A stretch of DNA of 53,483 nt, taken from the NCBI GenBank assembly GCA_947169185.1, contig CAMVOS010000016.1:1-53483 (forward strand). The letters run 5' to 3'. The position numbers and the translations under genes were made by a program. Source of the DNA: an uncultured Prevotella sp. GTDB lineage: Bacteria; Bacteroidota; Bacteroidia; Bacteroidales; Bacteroidaceae. The number at the start of each line of letters is the position of its first letter. Position 1 is the stretch's first letter. A model generated the notes under the pieces. That model was not told the DNA's origin, ran no database searches, and was given only the letters and a program-made list of their open reading frames with translations. Shown here piece after piece: positions 1 to 11,467 of the stretch.

Positions 1-3000
1 CGATGCCGTTTCCGGATTTTCTCGATGTGCAATTAAAGTCTTTTAAAGACTTCCTACAGTTGGACACTCCGCTTGAGGAACGCAAGAACGACGGTTTGTA
101 TAAGGTGTTCGCAGAGAATTTCCCTATCACCGACACGCGTAATAATTTCGTCCTTGAGTTCCTGGATTACTATATTGACCCGCCCCGTTACACTATTGAC
201 GAGTGTCTGGAGCGTGGCCTGACATATAGTGTACCCTTGAAGGCTAAGCTAAAACTCTATTGCACCGATCCTGATCATGAGGATTTCGGCACGGTGATTC
301 AGGATGTGTTCCTGGGTCCGATACCTTATATGACTTCTAACGGTACCTTCGTCATCAACGGTGCCGAGCGTGTCGTGGTATCACAGTTGCACCGTTCACC
401 TGGTGTGTTCTTCGGTCAGAGCGTACATGCTAACGGTACCTTGCTCTATTCTGCACGTATCATCCCCTTCAAGGGTTCGTGGATAGAGTTTGCTACCGAT
501 ATCAACAATGTGATGTATGCTTACATCGACCGTAAGAAGAAGTTACCTGTTACAACGCTTTTGCGTGCCATCGGTTACGAGAACGATAAGGACATCCTGC
601 AGATTTTCGACCTTGCCGAGGAGGTCAAGGTGAACAAGAAGGCGCTGAAGGAGGTTCTCGGTTGCAAGCTTGCTGCCCGTGTGTTGAAGAGCTGGAACGA
701 GGACTTTGTTGATGAAGATACCGGTGAGGTTGTTTCCATCGAACGTCATGAGGTCATCATGGAGCGTGAGACAGAGATTACCGAGGATAATATGCTGGAT
801 ATTCTGGAGAGTGGTGCTTCGACCATCCTTGTTCATAAGGACGAGGCTGTTGCCCAGGACTTCTCTATTATCTTCAACACCCTGCAGAAGGACCCCTCGA
901 ACTCCGAGAAGGAGGCTGTGCTTTACATCTATCGTCAGCTGCGTAATGCTGACCCTGCCGATGATGCCAGTGCTCGTGAGGTCATTCAGAACCTGTTCTT
1001 CTCAGACAAGCGTTATGACTTGGGAGATGTCGGTCGTTACCGTATCAATAAGAAGCTTGGTCTTGACACCGAGATGGATGTCCGTGTGCTGACCAAGGAA
1101 GATATCATTGAGATTATCAAGTATCTGATTCAGTTGATTAACTCGAAGGCTTCTGTCGACGATATCGACCACCTGTCGAACCGTCGCGTGCGTACCGTTG
1201 GTGAGCAGCTGTCTAACCAGTTCTCTATTGGTCTTGCTCGTATGAGCCGCACCATCCGTGAGCGTATGAACGTTCGCGATAATGAGGTGTTCACGCCGAC
1301 CGACCTGATCAATGCCAAGACGATTTCGAGTGTCATCAACTCGTTCTTCGGTACCAACCCGCTGTCACAGTTCATGGACCAGACGAACCCACTGGCCGAG
1401 GTGACTCACAAGCGTCGTCTCTCTGCCCTGGGTCCTGGCGGTCTGTCACGTGAGCGTGCTGGTTTCGAGGTGCGTGACGTACACTATACACACTATGGTC
1501 GTCTCTGCCCGATTGAGAGTCCTGAAGGTCCTAACATCGGTCTGATTTCGTCACTGTGTGTATATGCTAAGATTAATGAACTCGGCTTCATCGAGACTCC
1601 TTATCGTAAGATTGAGAACGGTGTTGCCAACCTGAATAATGACGAGGTCGTCTATCTGACTGCCGAGGAAGAGGCTGAGCATATCATCGGTCAGGGTAAT
1701 GCACCGTTGAACGATGATGGTACGTTCATCCGTAAGGTGGTGAAGTGCCGTCAGGATGCCGACTTCCCAGTGGTACCTCCTGCACAGGTCGACCTGATGG
1801 ACGTATCGCCACAGCAGATTGCCTCTATCGCCGCTTCACTCATTCCGTTCCTCGAGCACGATGATGCTCACCGTGCACTGATGGGATCGAACATGATGCG
1901 TCAGGCAGTTCCCCTGCTCCACAATGAGGCTCCTATTGTAGGTACCGGTATTGAGAAGCAGGTGTGCGAAAACTCTCGCACGATGATTACTGCTGAGGGT
2001 GATGGTGTCATCGACTACGTAGACGCTACCACCATCCGTATTCTTTACGATCGTACAGAGGATGAGGAGTTCGTCAGCTTCGAGCCATCACTTAAGGAGT
2101 ATCGTATTCCTAAGTTCCGTCGTACCAACCAGAATATGACCATTGACCTGCGTCCTATCTGCGATAAGGGTCAGCGTGTGAAGAAGGGCGATATCCTGAC
2201 AGAGGGCTATGCCACTGAGAATGGTGAGCTGGCACTGGGTCGTAACCTGCTGGTGGCTTACATGCCTTGGAAGGGTTACAACTATGAGGATGCCATCGTG
2301 CTCAACGAGCGTATCGTTCGTGAGGACGTGCTGACCTCTGTACATGTCGATGAGTATTCTCTCGATGTCCGTGAGACCAAGCGTGGCGCTGAGGAGTTCA
2401 CTGCTGATATTCCTAACGTCAGCGAGGAAGCTACTAAGGACCTCGATGAAAACGGTATCATCCGTGTGGGTGCTCGCGTAGAGCCTGGTGATATCCTGAT
2501 TGGTAAGATTTCACCTAAGGGTGAGAGCGATCCTTCACCTGAGGAGAAGTTGTTACGTGCCATCTTTGGTGACAAGGCTGGTGATGTGAAGGACTCTTCA
2601 CTGAAAGCTAATCCTTCTCTGTCTGGTGTCATTATCGACAAGAAACTGTTTGCCCGTGCCATTAAGACCCGTCAGACCAAGCAGCAGGACAAGATTACGC
2701 TTGGTAAGATTGACGAGGAGTATCAGGCTAAGGTAGACGACTTGAAAGATATCCTTATTGAGAAGCTGATTACCCTGACGAAGGGTAAGACCTCCATGGG
2801 TGTGAAAGACTATACTGGTGCAGAAATCATTGCCAAGGGTGCTAAGTTCACGATGACGGCCCTGAAGAATCTTGAGTATGGTGACATTCAGACCAACAAC
2901 TGGACGAACGATGAGCACAAGAATGATCTAATTGCCAAGTTGATTATCAACTACATGAAGAAGTTCAAGCTCCTCGATGCAGAGAATAAGCGTAAGAAGT

Positions 3001-3761
3001 TTGCTATCACCATCGGTGACGAGCTGCCCTCAGGAATCCTGCAGATGGCCAAGGTCTATGTGGCCAAGAAGCGTAAGATCGGTGTGGGTGATAAGCTCGC
3101 CGGACGTCACGGTAACAAGGGTATCGTCTCGAAGGTGGTACGTCAGGAGGATATGCCGTTCCTCGAGGACGGACGTCCTGTTGACCTCGTGTTGAACCCG
3201 CTGGGTGTGCCTTCACGTATGAACCTCGGTCAGATCTTCGAGGCTATCCTCGGTGCTGCCGGTAAGCGTCTCGGCGTGAAGTTTGCTACACCAATCTTCG
3301 ATGGTGCTAAGCTGGAAGACCTCGCAGAATGGACTGACAAGGCCGGTCTGCCACGTCTCTGCTCTACTCACCTCTATGATGGTGAGACGGGTGAGAAGTT
3401 CGACCAGCCTGCAACAGTAGGTATTACCTACTTCTTGAAACTTGGCCACATGGTTGAAGACAAGATGCACGCCCGTTCTATCGGTCCGTACTCTCTCATC
3501 ACCCAGCAGCCTCTTGGTGGTAAGGCCCAGTTCGGTGGTCAGCGTTTTGGTGAGATGGAGGTTTGGGCACTCGAGGCATTCGGTGCATCGCATGTGCTGC
3601 AAGAGATTCTGACCATCAAGTCTGATGATGTGGTAGGTCGTGCTAAAGCCTACGAAGCTATCGTGAAGGGTGAGCCCATGCCTACACCTGGTATTCCTGA
3701 GTCACTCAATGTGCTGTTGCACGAGTTGAAGGGTCTTGGTCTCAGCATCAAGATGGACTAA
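1..3761 (+). CDS. rpoB: DNA-directed RNA polymerase subunit beta (5' partial)
   Basis: This is the beta subunit of RNA polymerase, forming with beta' the catalytic core of transcription. About 1252 residues are visible. The reading frame is open to the left edge; homologues in this group have roughly 18-20 more N-terminal residues before the [10 protein letters not shown] segment, so the ATG at 3 is probably internal and the true start lies upstream. The rifampicin-binding segment is intact ([13 protein letters not shown], then [13 protein letters not shown]), with the usual residues of a drug-sensitive enzyme. The C-terminal region contains the conserved [11 protein letters not shown] and [15 protein letters not shown] motifs. 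rpoC follows after 44 bp, so the two form the standard rpoBC operon. Family assignment is certain; only the start is missing. Confidence 0.98.
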   Translation, partial: MPFPDFLDVQLKSFKDFLQLDTPLEERKNDGLYKVFAENFPITDTRNNFVLEFLDYYIDPPRYTIDECLERGLTYSVPLKAKLKLYCTDPDHEDFGTVIQDVFLGPIPYMTSNGTFVINGAERVVVSQLHRSPGVFFGQSVHANGTLLYSARIIPFKGSWIEFATDINNVMYAYIDRKKKLPVTTLLRAIGYENDKDILQIFDLAEEVKVNKKALKEVLGCKLAARVLKSWNEDFVDEDTGEVVSIERHEVIMERETEITEDNMLDILESGASTILVHKDEAVAQDFSIIFNTLQKDPSNSEKEAVLYIYRQLRNADPADDASAREVIQNLFFSDKRYDLGDVGRYRINKKLGLDTEMDVRVLTKEDIIEIIKYLIQLINSKASVDDIDHLSNRRVRTVGEQLSNQFSIGLARMSRTIRERMNVRDNEVFTPTDLINAKTISSVINSFFGTNPLSQFMDQTNPLAEVTHKRRLSALGPGGLSRERAGFEVRDVHYTHYGRLCPIESPEGPNIGLISSLCVYAKINELGFIETPYRKIENGVANLNNDEVVYLTAEEEAEHIIGQGNAPLNDDGTFIRKVVKCRQDADFPVVPPAQVDLMDVSPQQIASIAASLIPFLEHDDAHRALMGSNMMRQAVPLLHNEAPIVGTGIEKQVCENSRTMITAEGDGVIDYVDATTIRILYDRTEDEEFVSFEPSLKEYRIPKFRRTNQNMTIDLRPICDKGQRVKKGDILTEGYATENGELALGRNLLVAYMPWKGYNYEDAIVLNERIVREDVLTSVHVDEYSLDVRETKRGAEEFTADIPNVSEEATKDLDENGIIRVGARVEPGDILIGKISPKGESDPSPEEKLLRAIFGDKAGDVKDSSLKANPSLSGVIIDKKLFARAIKTRQTKQQDKITLGKIDEEYQAKVDDLKDILIEKLITLTKGKTSMGVKDYTGAEIIAKGAKFTMTALKNLEYGDIQTNNWTNDEHKNDLIAKLIINYMKKFKLLDAENKRKKFAITIGDELPSGILQMAKVYVAKKRKIGVGDKLAGRHGNKGIVSKVVRQEDMPFLEDGRPVDLVLNPLGVPSRMNLGQIFEAILGAAGKRLGVKFATPIFDGAKLEDLAEWTDKAGLPRLCSTHLYDGETGEKFDQPATVGITYFLKLGHMVEDKMHARSIGPYSLITQQPLGGKAQFGGQRFGEMEVWALEAFGASHVLQEILTIKSDDVVGRAKAYEAIVKGEPMPTPGIPESLNVLLHELKGLGLSIKMD

Positions 3762-3767
3762 TCTGAG

Positions 3768-3800
3768 AGATTAAAGATTAAAGATTAAAGATTAAAGATT
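3768..3800 (+). repeat. Tandem heptamer AGATTAA (about 4.7 copies) in the rpoB-rpoC spacer
   Basis: Four perfect AGATTAA units plus AGATT run from just after the rpoB stop to 5 bp before the rpoC ATG, so they occupy most of the spacer and the place where a ribosome would load on rpoC. Similar short-period patches of different sequence occur elsewhere in the window (8734, 19121, 36322, 40677). Confidence 0.9.
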
Positions 3801-3805
3801 GAAAT

Positions 3806-6800
3806 ATGGCTTTCAAGAAAGATACAAAAGTAAAGACAAACTTTACCAAGATAACCATCGGACTGGCTTCGCCTGAAGAGATCCTCGAGAGTTCGTTTGG
3901 TGAGGTCACCAAGCCTGAGACCATCAACTATCGTACCTATAAGCCCGAGCGTGACGGCTTGTTCTGTGAGCGCATCTTCGGTCCTACGAAGGACTATGAA
4001 TGTGCCTGCGGTAAGTACAAGCGCATCCGTTACAAGGGTATCGTCTGCGACCGTTGTGGTGTTGAGGTTACCGAGAAGAAGGTTCGTCGTGAGCGAACCG
4101 GTCATATCGAACTGGTCGTTCCCGTTGCCCATATCTGGTATTTCCGTAGCCTGCCTAACAAGATTGGCTATCTGCTGGGTCTTCCCACCAAGAAGCTCGA
4201 TGCTATTATCTACTACGAGCGTTACGTGGTCATCCAGCCTGGTGTGATGGCTGGCAAGAAGGATGCTGACGGCAATCCTGCCTTGGGCTCTCAGATGTAC
4301 GACCTGCTGTCAGAAGAGGAGTACAACGAGATTGTAGACAACCAGCTGTCTGAGGATAACTACTATCTGGATGACAACGATCCTAATAAGTTCATCGCTA
4401 AGATGGGTGCTGAGGCCATCTATGACCTGCTTATCAAGCTCGACCTCGACTCTCTGTCGTATGAGCTACGCGACCGTGCCAACAGCGACTCGTCAGTTCA
4501 GCGTAAGAACGAGGCTCTGAAGCGCCTGCAGGTTGTTGAGGCTTTCCGCTCAAGTGTGGAGAAGGGTATCAACCGTCCTGAGTGGATGATCATGAAGATT
4601 ATCCCTGTGACACCTCCCGAGTTGCGTCCTCTAGTTCCCCTGGATGGTGGCCGTTTCGCCACTTCCGACCTGAACGACCTCTATCGTCGTGTCATCATCC
4701 GTAACAACCGTCTGAAGCGTCTGATGGAGATTCACGCTCCTGAGGTCATCCTGCGCAATGAGAAGCGTATGTTGCAGGAGGCTGTTGACTCATTGTTCGA
4801 CAATAGCCGTAAGTCAAGTGCCGTGAAGAGCGACTCGAACCGTCCTCTGAAGTCACTGTCTGACTCACTGAAGGGTAAGCAGGGTCGTTTCCGTCAGAAC
4901 TTGCTCGGTAAGCGTGTTGACTACTCAGCACGTTCGGTTATCGTCGTCGGTCCTGAGCTGAAGATGGGTGAGTGCGGTCTGCCAAAGCTGATGGCCGCCG
5001 AGCTCTATAAGCCATTCATTATCCGTAAGCTCATCGAGCGCGGTATCGTGAAGACGGTGAAGTCGGCTAAGAAGATTGTCGACCGTCGTGAGCCCGTCAT
5101 TTGGGATATTCTGGAGAACGTGATGAAGGGTCACCCCGTGCTGCTGAACCGTGCACCAACACTGCACCGTCTGGGTATTCAGGCCTTCCAGCCTAAGCTC
5201 ATCGAGGGTAAGGCTATCCAGCTGCACCCATTGGCTTGTACTGCGTTTAACGCCGACTTCGACGGTGACCAGATGGCTGTCCACCTTCCCCTGTCTAACG
5301 AAGCTATTCTGGAGGCTCAGATTCTGATGCTCCAGAGCCACAATATTCTGAACCCTGCCAATGGTGCACCTATCACCGTTCCTTCACAGGATATGGTGCT
5401 CGGTCTGTACTATATCTCTAAGATTCGTCCAGGTGCCAAGGGTGAGGGTCTGACCTTCTACGGTCCTGAGGAGGCTATCATTGCCCATAACGAGGGCAAG
5501 TGCGACTTGCACGCTCAGGTGAAGGTGCTGGTCGACGACATTGTTGACGGCAAGCCTTGCAAGCACATGGTAGAGACCTCTGTCGGTCGTGTTATCGTAA
5601 ATGGCATCATTCCTAAGGAGGTTGGCTATGTTAACAAGATTGTGTCTAAGAAGTCATTGCGCGACATCATTGCCGACGTGATTAAGAACGTAGGTTTTGC
5701 TGAGGCTTGTGAGTTCCTTGATGGTATCAAGAACCTTGGTTATCGCATGGCTTATGAGGCTGGTCTGTCGTTCAACCTTGACGACATCATCATTCCGGAG
5801 TCTAAGAAAGACTTGATTGAGAAGGGTAATGCCGAGGTACAGCAGATTACCGAGAACTACAATATGGGTTTCATTACCGACAACGAGCGTTACAATCAGG
5901 TTATCGATACGTGGACACACGTCAACAACGACCTGGGTAATGTGCTGATGAAGGAGATGACCGAGGCCGACCAGGGCTTCAATGCCGTATTCATGATGCT
6001 CGACTCTGGTGCCCGTGGTAGTAAGGACCAGATTCGTCAGCTCTCTGGTATGCGTGGTCTGATGGCTAAGCCCCAGAAGGCCGGTGCTGAGGGTGCTCAG
6101 ATTATTGAGAACCCAATCCTTTCGAACTTCAAGGAAGGTATGTCAGTGCTCGAGTACTTCATCTCTACGCACGGTGCCCGTAAGGGTCTTGCCGATACCG
6201 CCATGAAGACGGCTGACGCTGGTTACCTGACCCGTCGTCTGGTTGACGTGTCACACGACGTGATTATCAATGAGGAAGACTGCGGTACGCTCCGCGGACT
6301 CGTCTGCACCGCGCTGAAGAACGGCGACGAGGTCATTTCAACGCTTTACGAGCGTATCCTCGGTCGTGTCTCTGTTCACGATATCATCCATCCTTCTACT
6401 GGTCAGCTCATCGTGGCTGCCGGTGAGGAGATTACCGAGCCTATCGCACAGGCTATCGAGGACTCTCCTATCGAGAGCGTCGAGATTCGTTCGGTGCTCA
6501 CCTGTGAGTCGAAGCATGGTGTCTGCATGAAGTGTTACGGTCGTAACCTCGCTACCCGTAAGATGGTACAGAAGGGTGAGGCTGTCGGTGTGATTGCCGC
6601 CCAGGCTATCGGTGAGCCAGGTACTCAGCTGACACTTCGTACGTTCCACGCCGGTGGTGTGGCTGCCAACGCAGCCGCTAATGCCAGCATCGTGGCTAAG
6701 AACGACTCTAAGATTGAACTCGAAGAGGTTCGTACCGTACCATTCGATGAGGATGGCCGTGAGTGTGAGATGGTAGTAAGCCGTTTGGGTGAACTTCGTT

Positions 6801-8134
6801 TCGTTGATGTCAACACCAAGATCGTTCTTTCTACGGTCAACGTTCCTTATGGTTCGTCACTCTACTTCAAGAATGGCGATACCGTGAAGAAGGGCGACAA
6901 GATTGCCCAGTGGGATCCCTTCAACGCCGTCATCGTTACTGAGTATGCTGGTACGTTGAAGTTCCACGATGTCATTGAGGGTGTTACCTTCCGTGCTGAG
7001 ACCGACGAAACCACTGGTTTGACTGAAAAGATTGTTACTGAATCTCGCGATAAGCTGAAGGTGCCTACCTGTGACGTGATTGGTGCCAATGGTGAGGTCA
7101 TCGGAACCTATAACTTCCCTGTGGGTGGTCACGTGGTTGTCGAGGACGGTCAGACCGTCAAGACCGGTGAGACCCTCGTCAAGATTCCTCGTGCTGCTGC
7201 CAAGGGTGGTGATATCACCGGTGGTCTGCCCCGTGTCACTGAGCTCTTCGAGGCTCGTAACCCATCGAACCCCGCTATCGTATCGGAAATCGACGGTGAG
7301 GTCACCATGGGTAAGGTAAAGCGTGGTAACCGTGAAATCGTCGTTACCTCTAAGACTGGTGAGCAGCGCAAGTACCTTGTATCGCTGTCAAAGCAGATTC
7401 TGGTACAGGAGCACGATGCTGTACGTGCTGGTACACCGCTCTCTGACGGTGTCATCACACCTGCTGACATCTTGGCCATCAAGGGTCCCACGGCCGTTCA
7501 GGAGTACATCGTTAACGAAGTACAGGACGTGTATCGTCTGCAGGGTGTGAAGATCAACGACAAGCACTTCGAGATTATCGTCCGTCAGATGATGCGCAAG
7601 GTTCAGATTAACGATCCAGGCGACACCATCTTCCTTGAGCAGGAGATTGTTGACAAGCTCGACTTCGCTGAGGAGAACGACCGCATCTGGGGTAAGAAGG
7701 TGGTCATCGACGCTGGTGACTCTGAGAACTTCCAGAAGGGTCAGATTGTAACAGCCCGCAAGCTGCGTGATGAGAACTCGATGCTGAAGCGTCGTGATAT
7801 GAAGCTCGTTCAGGTGCGCGATGCTGTGCCCGCTACGTCTACACAGATCCTGCAGGGTATTACCCGTGCCGCTCTGCAAACCAAGTCGTTCATGTCGGCT
7901 GCATCGTTCCAGGAGACTACGAAGGTGCTCAACGAGGCTGCTATCCGCGGTAAGAGCGACAACTTGGAGGGCATGAAGGAGAATGTGATCTCTGGTCACC
8001 TGATTCCTGCCGGTACTGGTCTGCGCGAGTTCGACAAGATTATTGTCGGCTCGAAGGAAGAATATGAGCGTATGCAGGCTAACCGCAAGAACGTGCTCGA
8101 CTTTGCTGAAGAGCCCGTTCTCGACGAACGCTAA
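3806..8134 (+). CDS. rpoC: DNA-directed RNA polymerase subunit beta'
   Basis: This is the beta' subunit, which carries the catalytic magnesium site of RNA polymerase. It has 1442 residues, the usual length in Bacteroidetes. The N-terminal zinc site is visible as Cys66, Cys68, Cys81 and Cys84; the catalytic NADFDGD motif lies near residue 482; the second zinc-binding cluster (C...[11 protein letters not shown]) lies in the C-terminal half. It starts at the ATG at 3806, 44 bp after rpoB, and that spacer is almost wholly a heptamer repeat. A strong hairpin terminator begins about 20 bp after the stop, so rpoC is the last gene of the operon. The identification is certain. Confidence 0.99.
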   Translation: MAFKKDTKVKTNFTKITIGLASPEEILESSFGEVTKPETINYRTYKPERDGLFCERIFGPTKDYECACGKYKRIRYKGIVCDRCGVEVTEKKVRRERTGHIELVVPVAHIWYFRSLPNKIGYLLGLPTKKLDAIIYYERYVVIQPGVMAGKKDADGNPALGSQMYDLLSEEEYNEIVDNQLSEDNYYLDDNDPNKFIAKMGAEAIYDLLIKLDLDSLSYELRDRANSDSSVQRKNEALKRLQVVEAFRSSVEKGINRPEWMIMKIIPVTPPELRPLVPLDGGRFATSDLNDLYRRVIIRNNRLKRLMEIHAPEVILRNEKRMLQEAVDSLFDNSRKSSAVKSDSNRPLKSLSDSLKGKQGRFRQNLLGKRVDYSARSVIVVGPELKMGECGLPKLMAAELYKPFIIRKLIERGIVKTVKSAKKIVDRREPVIWDILENVMKGHPVLLNRAPTLHRLGIQAFQPKLIEGKAIQLHPLACTAFNADFDGDQMAVHLPLSNEAILEAQILMLQSHNILNPANGAPITVPSQDMVLGLYYISKIRPGAKGEGLTFYGPEEAIIAHNEGKCDLHAQVKVLVDDIVDGKPCKHMVETSVGRVIVNGIIPKEVGYVNKIVSKKSLRDIIADVIKNVGFAEACEFLDGIKNLGYRMAYEAGLSFNLDDIIIPESKKDLIEKGNAEVQQITENYNMGFITDNERYNQVIDTWTHVNNDLGNVLMKEMTEADQGFNAVFMMLDSGARGSKDQIRQLSGMRGLMAKPQKAGAEGAQIIENPILSNFKEGMSVLEYFISTHGARKGLADTAMKTADAGYLTRRLVDVSHDVIINEEDCGTLRGLVCTALKNGDEVISTLYERILGRVSVHDIIHPSTGQLIVAAGEEITEPIAQAIEDSPIESVEIRSVLTCESKHGVCMKCYGRNLATRKMVQKGEAVGVIAAQAIGEPGTQLTLRTFHAGGVAANAAANASIVAKNDSKIELEEVRTVPFDEDGRECEMVVSRLGELRFVDVNTKIVLSTVNVPYGSSLYFKNGDTVKKGDKIAQWDPFNAVIVTEYAGTLKFHDVIEGVTFRAETDETTGLTEKIVTESRDKLKVPTCDVIGANGEVIGTYNFPVGGHVVVEDGQTVKTGETLVKIPRAAAKGGDITGGLPRVTELFEARNPSNPAIVSEIDGEVTMGKVKRGNREIVVTSKTGEQRKYLVSLSKQILVQEHDAVRAGTPLSDGVITPADILAIKGPTAVQEYIVNEVQDVYRLQGVKINDKHFEIIVRQMMRKVQINDPGDTIFLEQEIVDKLDFAEENDRIWGKKVVIDAGDSENFQKGQIVTARKLRDENSMLKRRDMKLVQVRDAVPATSTQILQGITRAALQTKSFMSAASFQETTKVLNEAAIRGKSDNLEGMKENVISGHLIPAGTGLREFDKIIVGSKEEYERMQANRKNVLDFAEEPVLDER

Positions 8135-8147
8135 AAGACGATATGAT

Positions 8148-8185
8148 AAAAAAACGGTAAGCAGCGATGCTTACCGTTTTTTTTT
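8148..8185. terminator. Bidirectional rho-independent terminator between rpoC and the convergent gamma-CA gene
   Basis: A 9-bp perfect stem (ACGGTAAGC, loop AGCGAT, GCTTACCGT) is flanked by a run of A on the left and a run of T on the right, so it can end transcription from both sides. It lies between the rpoC stop (8134) and the stop of the leftward gene (8197). Confidence 0.93.
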
Positions 8186-8196
8186 GTTTTCATTCT

Positions 8197-8730
8197 TTAT
8201 TTTTCATTTGTGAACCGGCATTCGGGATTCTCTTCCATGAACGTCTTGGCGTAGGCAACGTAGTGCTCGGCATTGTCCGTCTGGCCGGGACGCGTAGGCT
8301 TGATGTACTTGGCCGGTACGCCACCCCATATCTCGCCAGCGCCGACCTTGGTATTTTGTAGCACCAAGGCACCTGCTGCCACGATGGCACCCTCGCCAAT
8401 TTCGCAACCGTCGAGTAGGGTAGCGCCCATGCCGATGAGGGCGTGGTCGTGGATGGTGCAGGCATGCACCGTCACGTTATGGCCAATGGTGACGTAGTTG
8501 CCGATGTGTGTGGGGCCTGTTTCATGGGTCACGTGTACGCAACTTCCGTCCTGCACATTCGAGCAGTTGCCGATGGTGATGGGCGCCACATCGCCGCGTA
8601 CCACGGCATTAAACCAGATAGAGCAGTTGTCGCCCATCTTCACATCGCCAACAATCGTGGCGTTCTCGCTAAAATAGCAGTCCTTGCCCCATTCGGGTGA
8701 TAGACCTTTATAACTTTTTATCAGTGCCAT
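8197..8730 (-). CDS. Gamma-carbonic anhydrase-like hexapeptide-repeat protein (YrdA/PaaY type)
   Basis: This 177-residue protein has the left-handed beta-helix fold of the gamma-carbonic anhydrase family. The hexapeptide pattern of I/V/L with G/A/N runs from about residue 24 to 135. The metal-binding histidine pattern of the family is present (HVTH near residue 67, then GHNVTVH near residue 85), so it can probably bind zinc or iron. Members are small trimeric cytoplasmic proteins; some are active carbonic anhydrases, many have no proven activity. It is transcribed alone, convergent with rpoC and divergent from the GH95 gene. A TAnnTTTG promoter lies 43 bp upstream and the leader contains heptamer repeats. 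Family is clear; the exact reaction is not. Confidence 0.9.
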   Translation of the reverse strand: MALIKSYKGLSPEWGKDCYFSENATIVGDVKMGDNCSIWFNAVVRGDVAPITIGNCSNVQDGSCVHVTHETGPTHIGNYVTIGHNVTVHACTIHDHALIGMGATLLDGCEIGEGAIVAAGALVLQNTKVGAGEIWGGVPAKYIKPTRPGQTDNAEHYVAYAKTFMEENPECRFTNEK

Positions 8731-8733
8731 TCT

Positions 8734-8769
8734 AATTTACAATTTGTCGATTTACAATTTACAATTTGG
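8734..8769 (-). repeat. Imperfect heptamer repeat (AATTTAC type) in the 5' leader of the gamma-CA gene
   Basis: Five units close to AATTTAC (aatttac, aatttgt, gatttac, aatttac, aatttgg), with one extra base between the second and third, fill the stretch between the promoter (8773-8780, minus) and the start codon at 8730. On the coding strand the unit reads GTAAATT. Confidence 0.8.
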
Positions 8770-8772
8770 GTG

Positions 8773-8780
8773 CAAAGGTA
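8773..8780 (-). promoter_or_regulatory. -7 element of the gamma-CA gene promoter
   Basis: TACCTTTG on the minus strand fits the Bacteroidetes -7 consensus TAnnTTTG and is correctly placed upstream of the start at 8730. No clear -33 element is seen. Confidence 0.7.
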
Positions 8781-8884
8781 CATAATAAAACTTTAATACC
8801 GCCATGTTCGAAGATACAAAACGACGATACGATGCTAAAAGTTATTAAAAAGGCAGGTTTTATGATTTTTATGTGACAAAAGCC

Positions 8885-8915
8885 TTGAAGGGAAACAGAT
8901 TTTTCTGTATCTTTG
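8885..8915 (+). promoter_or_regulatory. Promoter of the GH95 fucosidase gene
   Basis: A TTG at 8885-8887 and TATCTTTG at 8908-8915 are separated by 20 bp, matching the -33/-7 promoter of Bacteroidetes. The expected transcription start is about 14 bp before the ATG at 8936. Confidence 0.75.
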
Positions 8916-8935
8916 CCCATGCTTTTTAACGGAAT

Positions 8936-11389
8936 ATGAAGAAAACTGTCATTACCTTATTGTTCGCCCTCATTGCGCTGACGAGTCAGGCAGAGCAACA
9001 GCCACAAGTGTTACACTACGACCAACCAGCCGACTACTTTGAAGAGGCTTTGGTGATTGGTAATGGTACGATGGGCGGTATTGTCTATGGCGGTACGACG
9101 TGCGACCGTATCTCGCTCAACGACATCACGCTATGGACGGGTGAGCCCTGTAATATGAACATCTATTCGCCCGATGCCCACAAGACCATCCCTGCCATTC
9201 GCGAGGCGCTGCGTCAGGGTGATTACAAGGAGGCAGACCGTTTACAGCGCGACGTGCAGGGGCATTTTTCGCAGAACTATCAGCCGCTGGGACAGCTTGC
9301 CATTGAGTATCTCGATACGGCGGAGGTGGTGAGCGGCTATCGGCGCTGGCTGGATATCGGTGATGCCACGGCGCATACGGCCTATCATCGTGGTGCCTAT
9401 CATTACGAAACGGAATATTTCGCTACGCATCCTGACTCTGGCCTCGTCGTCCGTATCAGTACGGACAATCCTAAAGGTATACAGGCTCGCTTCTCCCTGT
9501 CCTGTCAACTGCGACACCATCGCAACATACAGAACGGCAACACCCTCGTGATGGATGGCTATGCGGGCTATGCCTCGCTGCCCAGCTATTACGCTGCCAA
9601 GGAGAAGTTTGCCTATGACCCGGAGCGTGGCATCCACTTCCGCACGAAGGTGCTGGTGGATGCTCAGAACGTGAGAACAGAGGGCGATGCTGTCGTGGTC
9701 GATGGTGCCCATGAGGTGACGCTATTCATCGTTGATGCCACCTCGTTCAACGGCTACGACCGCGACCCCGTGAAACAGGGTAAGCCCTATCAGCAGTTGG
9801 CTGACGCCCGGCTGAAGCACCTTACCAGCGTTCCATACGGCGACCTCCGTCAGCGCCACGTCAATGACTATCAGCGTCTCTTCAATCGTGTGAAGCTGTC
9901 GCTGGGCAAGAGTACTGACCAGCGCCCCACCGACGTCCAGCTGCGTGAGTATGTCGATGAGAACCGTTTCAACCCCGAGCTCGAAGCCCTTTATTTCCAG
10001 TATGGCCGCTATCTGCTCATCAGTTGTTCGCGCACTCCCAACGTGCCCGCCAACCTGCAGGGCCTGTGGAACGAGAGCATCCTGCCGCCGTGGTCGTGCA
10101 ACTATACCAGCAATATCAATGTCGAAGAGAACTACTGGCCGGCAGAGACGGCTGCCCTGCCCGAGATGCATGAATCGCTGTTAACGTTCATGAAGGAACT
10201 GCAAGGCTCTGGCGAGCTGACCGCCAAGGCCTACTATGGCGTCAATCGGGGCTGGTGTCTGGCGCATAACACTGATGTTTGGGCCATGACCTGTCCCGTA
10301 GGCCTGCATACCGGCGACCCCATGTGGGCCAACTGGAATATGGGTGGCACTTGGCTATCGACGCATATCTGGGAACATTACACCTTCTCACTCGACAAGG
10401 CGTTCCTGCGCGAATACTATCCCGTCTTGAAGGGCGCTGCGGAGTTCTGTCTGGGCTGGCTCGTCAATAGTTCGGACTTCGTCCCTCAGACATCATCCAT
10501 CGACTACCTCATCACCGCGCCAGCCACCTCGCCCGAGAACTCCTTCGTGACGTCTGACGGCTATCATGGTCGCACCTGTTTTGGCGGCTCTGCCGATATA
10601 GCCATGATTCGCGAATGTCTGAGTGATGCCCGCGATGCTGCAAAGGTATTGGGTGTCGACAAGGCCTTTATTGCCGAGGCCGACAAGGCGCTTGCCCGTC
10701 TGCTGCCCTATAAGATAGGCAAGAAGGGCAACCTGCAGGAGTGGTTCTACGACTGGGAGGACGAGGATCCGCACCACCGCCACCAGAGTCATCTCTTTGG
10801 CATCTATCCTGGCCATCATCTTAACGACGGCGTAAATACCCGTGAAGCTATCCACCGTGCCGCCTTGCGCACACTGGAACTGAAAGGCGATCAGACGACG
10901 GGGTGGAGCACAGGCTGGCGCGTGAACCTCTATGCCCGACTGCACGATGCCAAGAACGCTTACCATATCTACCGCAAACTGCTTAGCTACGTCAGTCCTG
11001 ACGGCTATCGCGGACCTGATGCCCGTCGCGGTGGCGGTACCTATCCCAATTTGCTCGATGCCCACTCGCCCTTCCAGATTGACGGTAACTTTGGCGGTTG
11101 TGCCGGTGTCATCGAGATGCTGATGCAGAGTGAGTATAGTGTTGACAGAAAGACTCCATCGGTTGCCATAGAGCTGTTGCCTGCCTTGCCCGACAACTGG
11201 AAGGATGGCGAGGCGAGTGGCCTCCGTGCCCGTGGTGGCATCACGGTTAACATGACGTGGCGCAACAAAGCGGTTTCTTCCCTGACGCTGACGGCCCAAC
11301 GGCCCTGCAAGGTGACGCTGATCATGAACGGCAAGCGGCGCACGGTAACGCTGAAGTCGGGCGAAAACGTCATGTTTAAGAAAAATTAA
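8936..11389 (+). CDS. GH95 family alpha-L-fucosidase
   Basis: An 817-residue secreted glycoside hydrolase of family 95, whose members remove alpha-1,2-linked L-fucose (some act on L-galactose) by an inverting mechanism. A signal peptide is visible at residues 1-19 (MKKTVITLLFALIALTSQA). The N-terminal beta-sandwich has the family signature ALVIGNGTMGG. Catalytic residues of the family are recognisable: the asparagines in NINVEENYW (near residue 392), the acid Glu in TSPENSF (near 533) and the Asp in PFQIDGNFGG (near 715). Length is normal. It has its own promoter. An outer-membrane protein gene follows after about 70 bp but need not be cotranscribed. Substrate could be mucin-type or plant xyloglucan fucose. 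Confidence 0.93.
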   Translation: MKKTVITLLFALIALTSQAEQQPQVLHYDQPADYFEEALVIGNGTMGGIVYGGTTCDRISLNDITLWTGEPCNMNIYSPDAHKTIPAIREALRQGDYKEADRLQRDVQGHFSQNYQPLGQLAIEYLDTAEVVSGYRRWLDIGDATAHTAYHRGAYHYETEYFATHPDSGLVVRISTDNPKGIQARFSLSCQLRHHRNIQNGNTLVMDGYAGYASLPSYYAAKEKFAYDPERGIHFRTKVLVDAQNVRTEGDAVVVDGAHEVTLFIVDATSFNGYDRDPVKQGKPYQQLADARLKHLTSVPYGDLRQRHVNDYQRLFNRVKLSLGKSTDQRPTDVQLREYVDENRFNPELEALYFQYGRYLLISCSRTPNVPANLQGLWNESILPPWSCNYTSNINVEENYWPAETAALPEMHESLLTFMKELQGSGELTAKAYYGVNRGWCLAHNTDVWAMTCPVGLHTGDPMWANWNMGGTWLSTHIWEHYTFSLDKAFLREYYPVLKGAAEFCLGWLVNSSDFVPQTSSIDYLITAPATSPENSFVTSDGYHGRTCFGGSADIAMIRECLSDARDAAKVLGVDKAFIAEADKALARLLPYKIGKKGNLQEWFYDWEDEDPHHRHQSHLFGIYPGHHLNDGVNTREAIHRAALRTLELKGDQTTGWSTGWRVNLYARLHDAKNAYHIYRKLLSYVSPDGYRGPDARRGGGTYPNLLDAHSPFQIDGNFGGCAGVIEMLMQSEYSVDRKTPSVAIELLPALPDNWKDGEASGLRARGGITVNMTWRNKAVSSLTLTAQRPCKVTLIMNGKRRTVTLKSGENVMFKKN

Positions 11390-11467
11390 GACACACATTG
11401 CAACATATAGTTCCAAAGCGTCGTATAACTAATAGGACAACAATCATAAATAACGATATTGAAAGAC

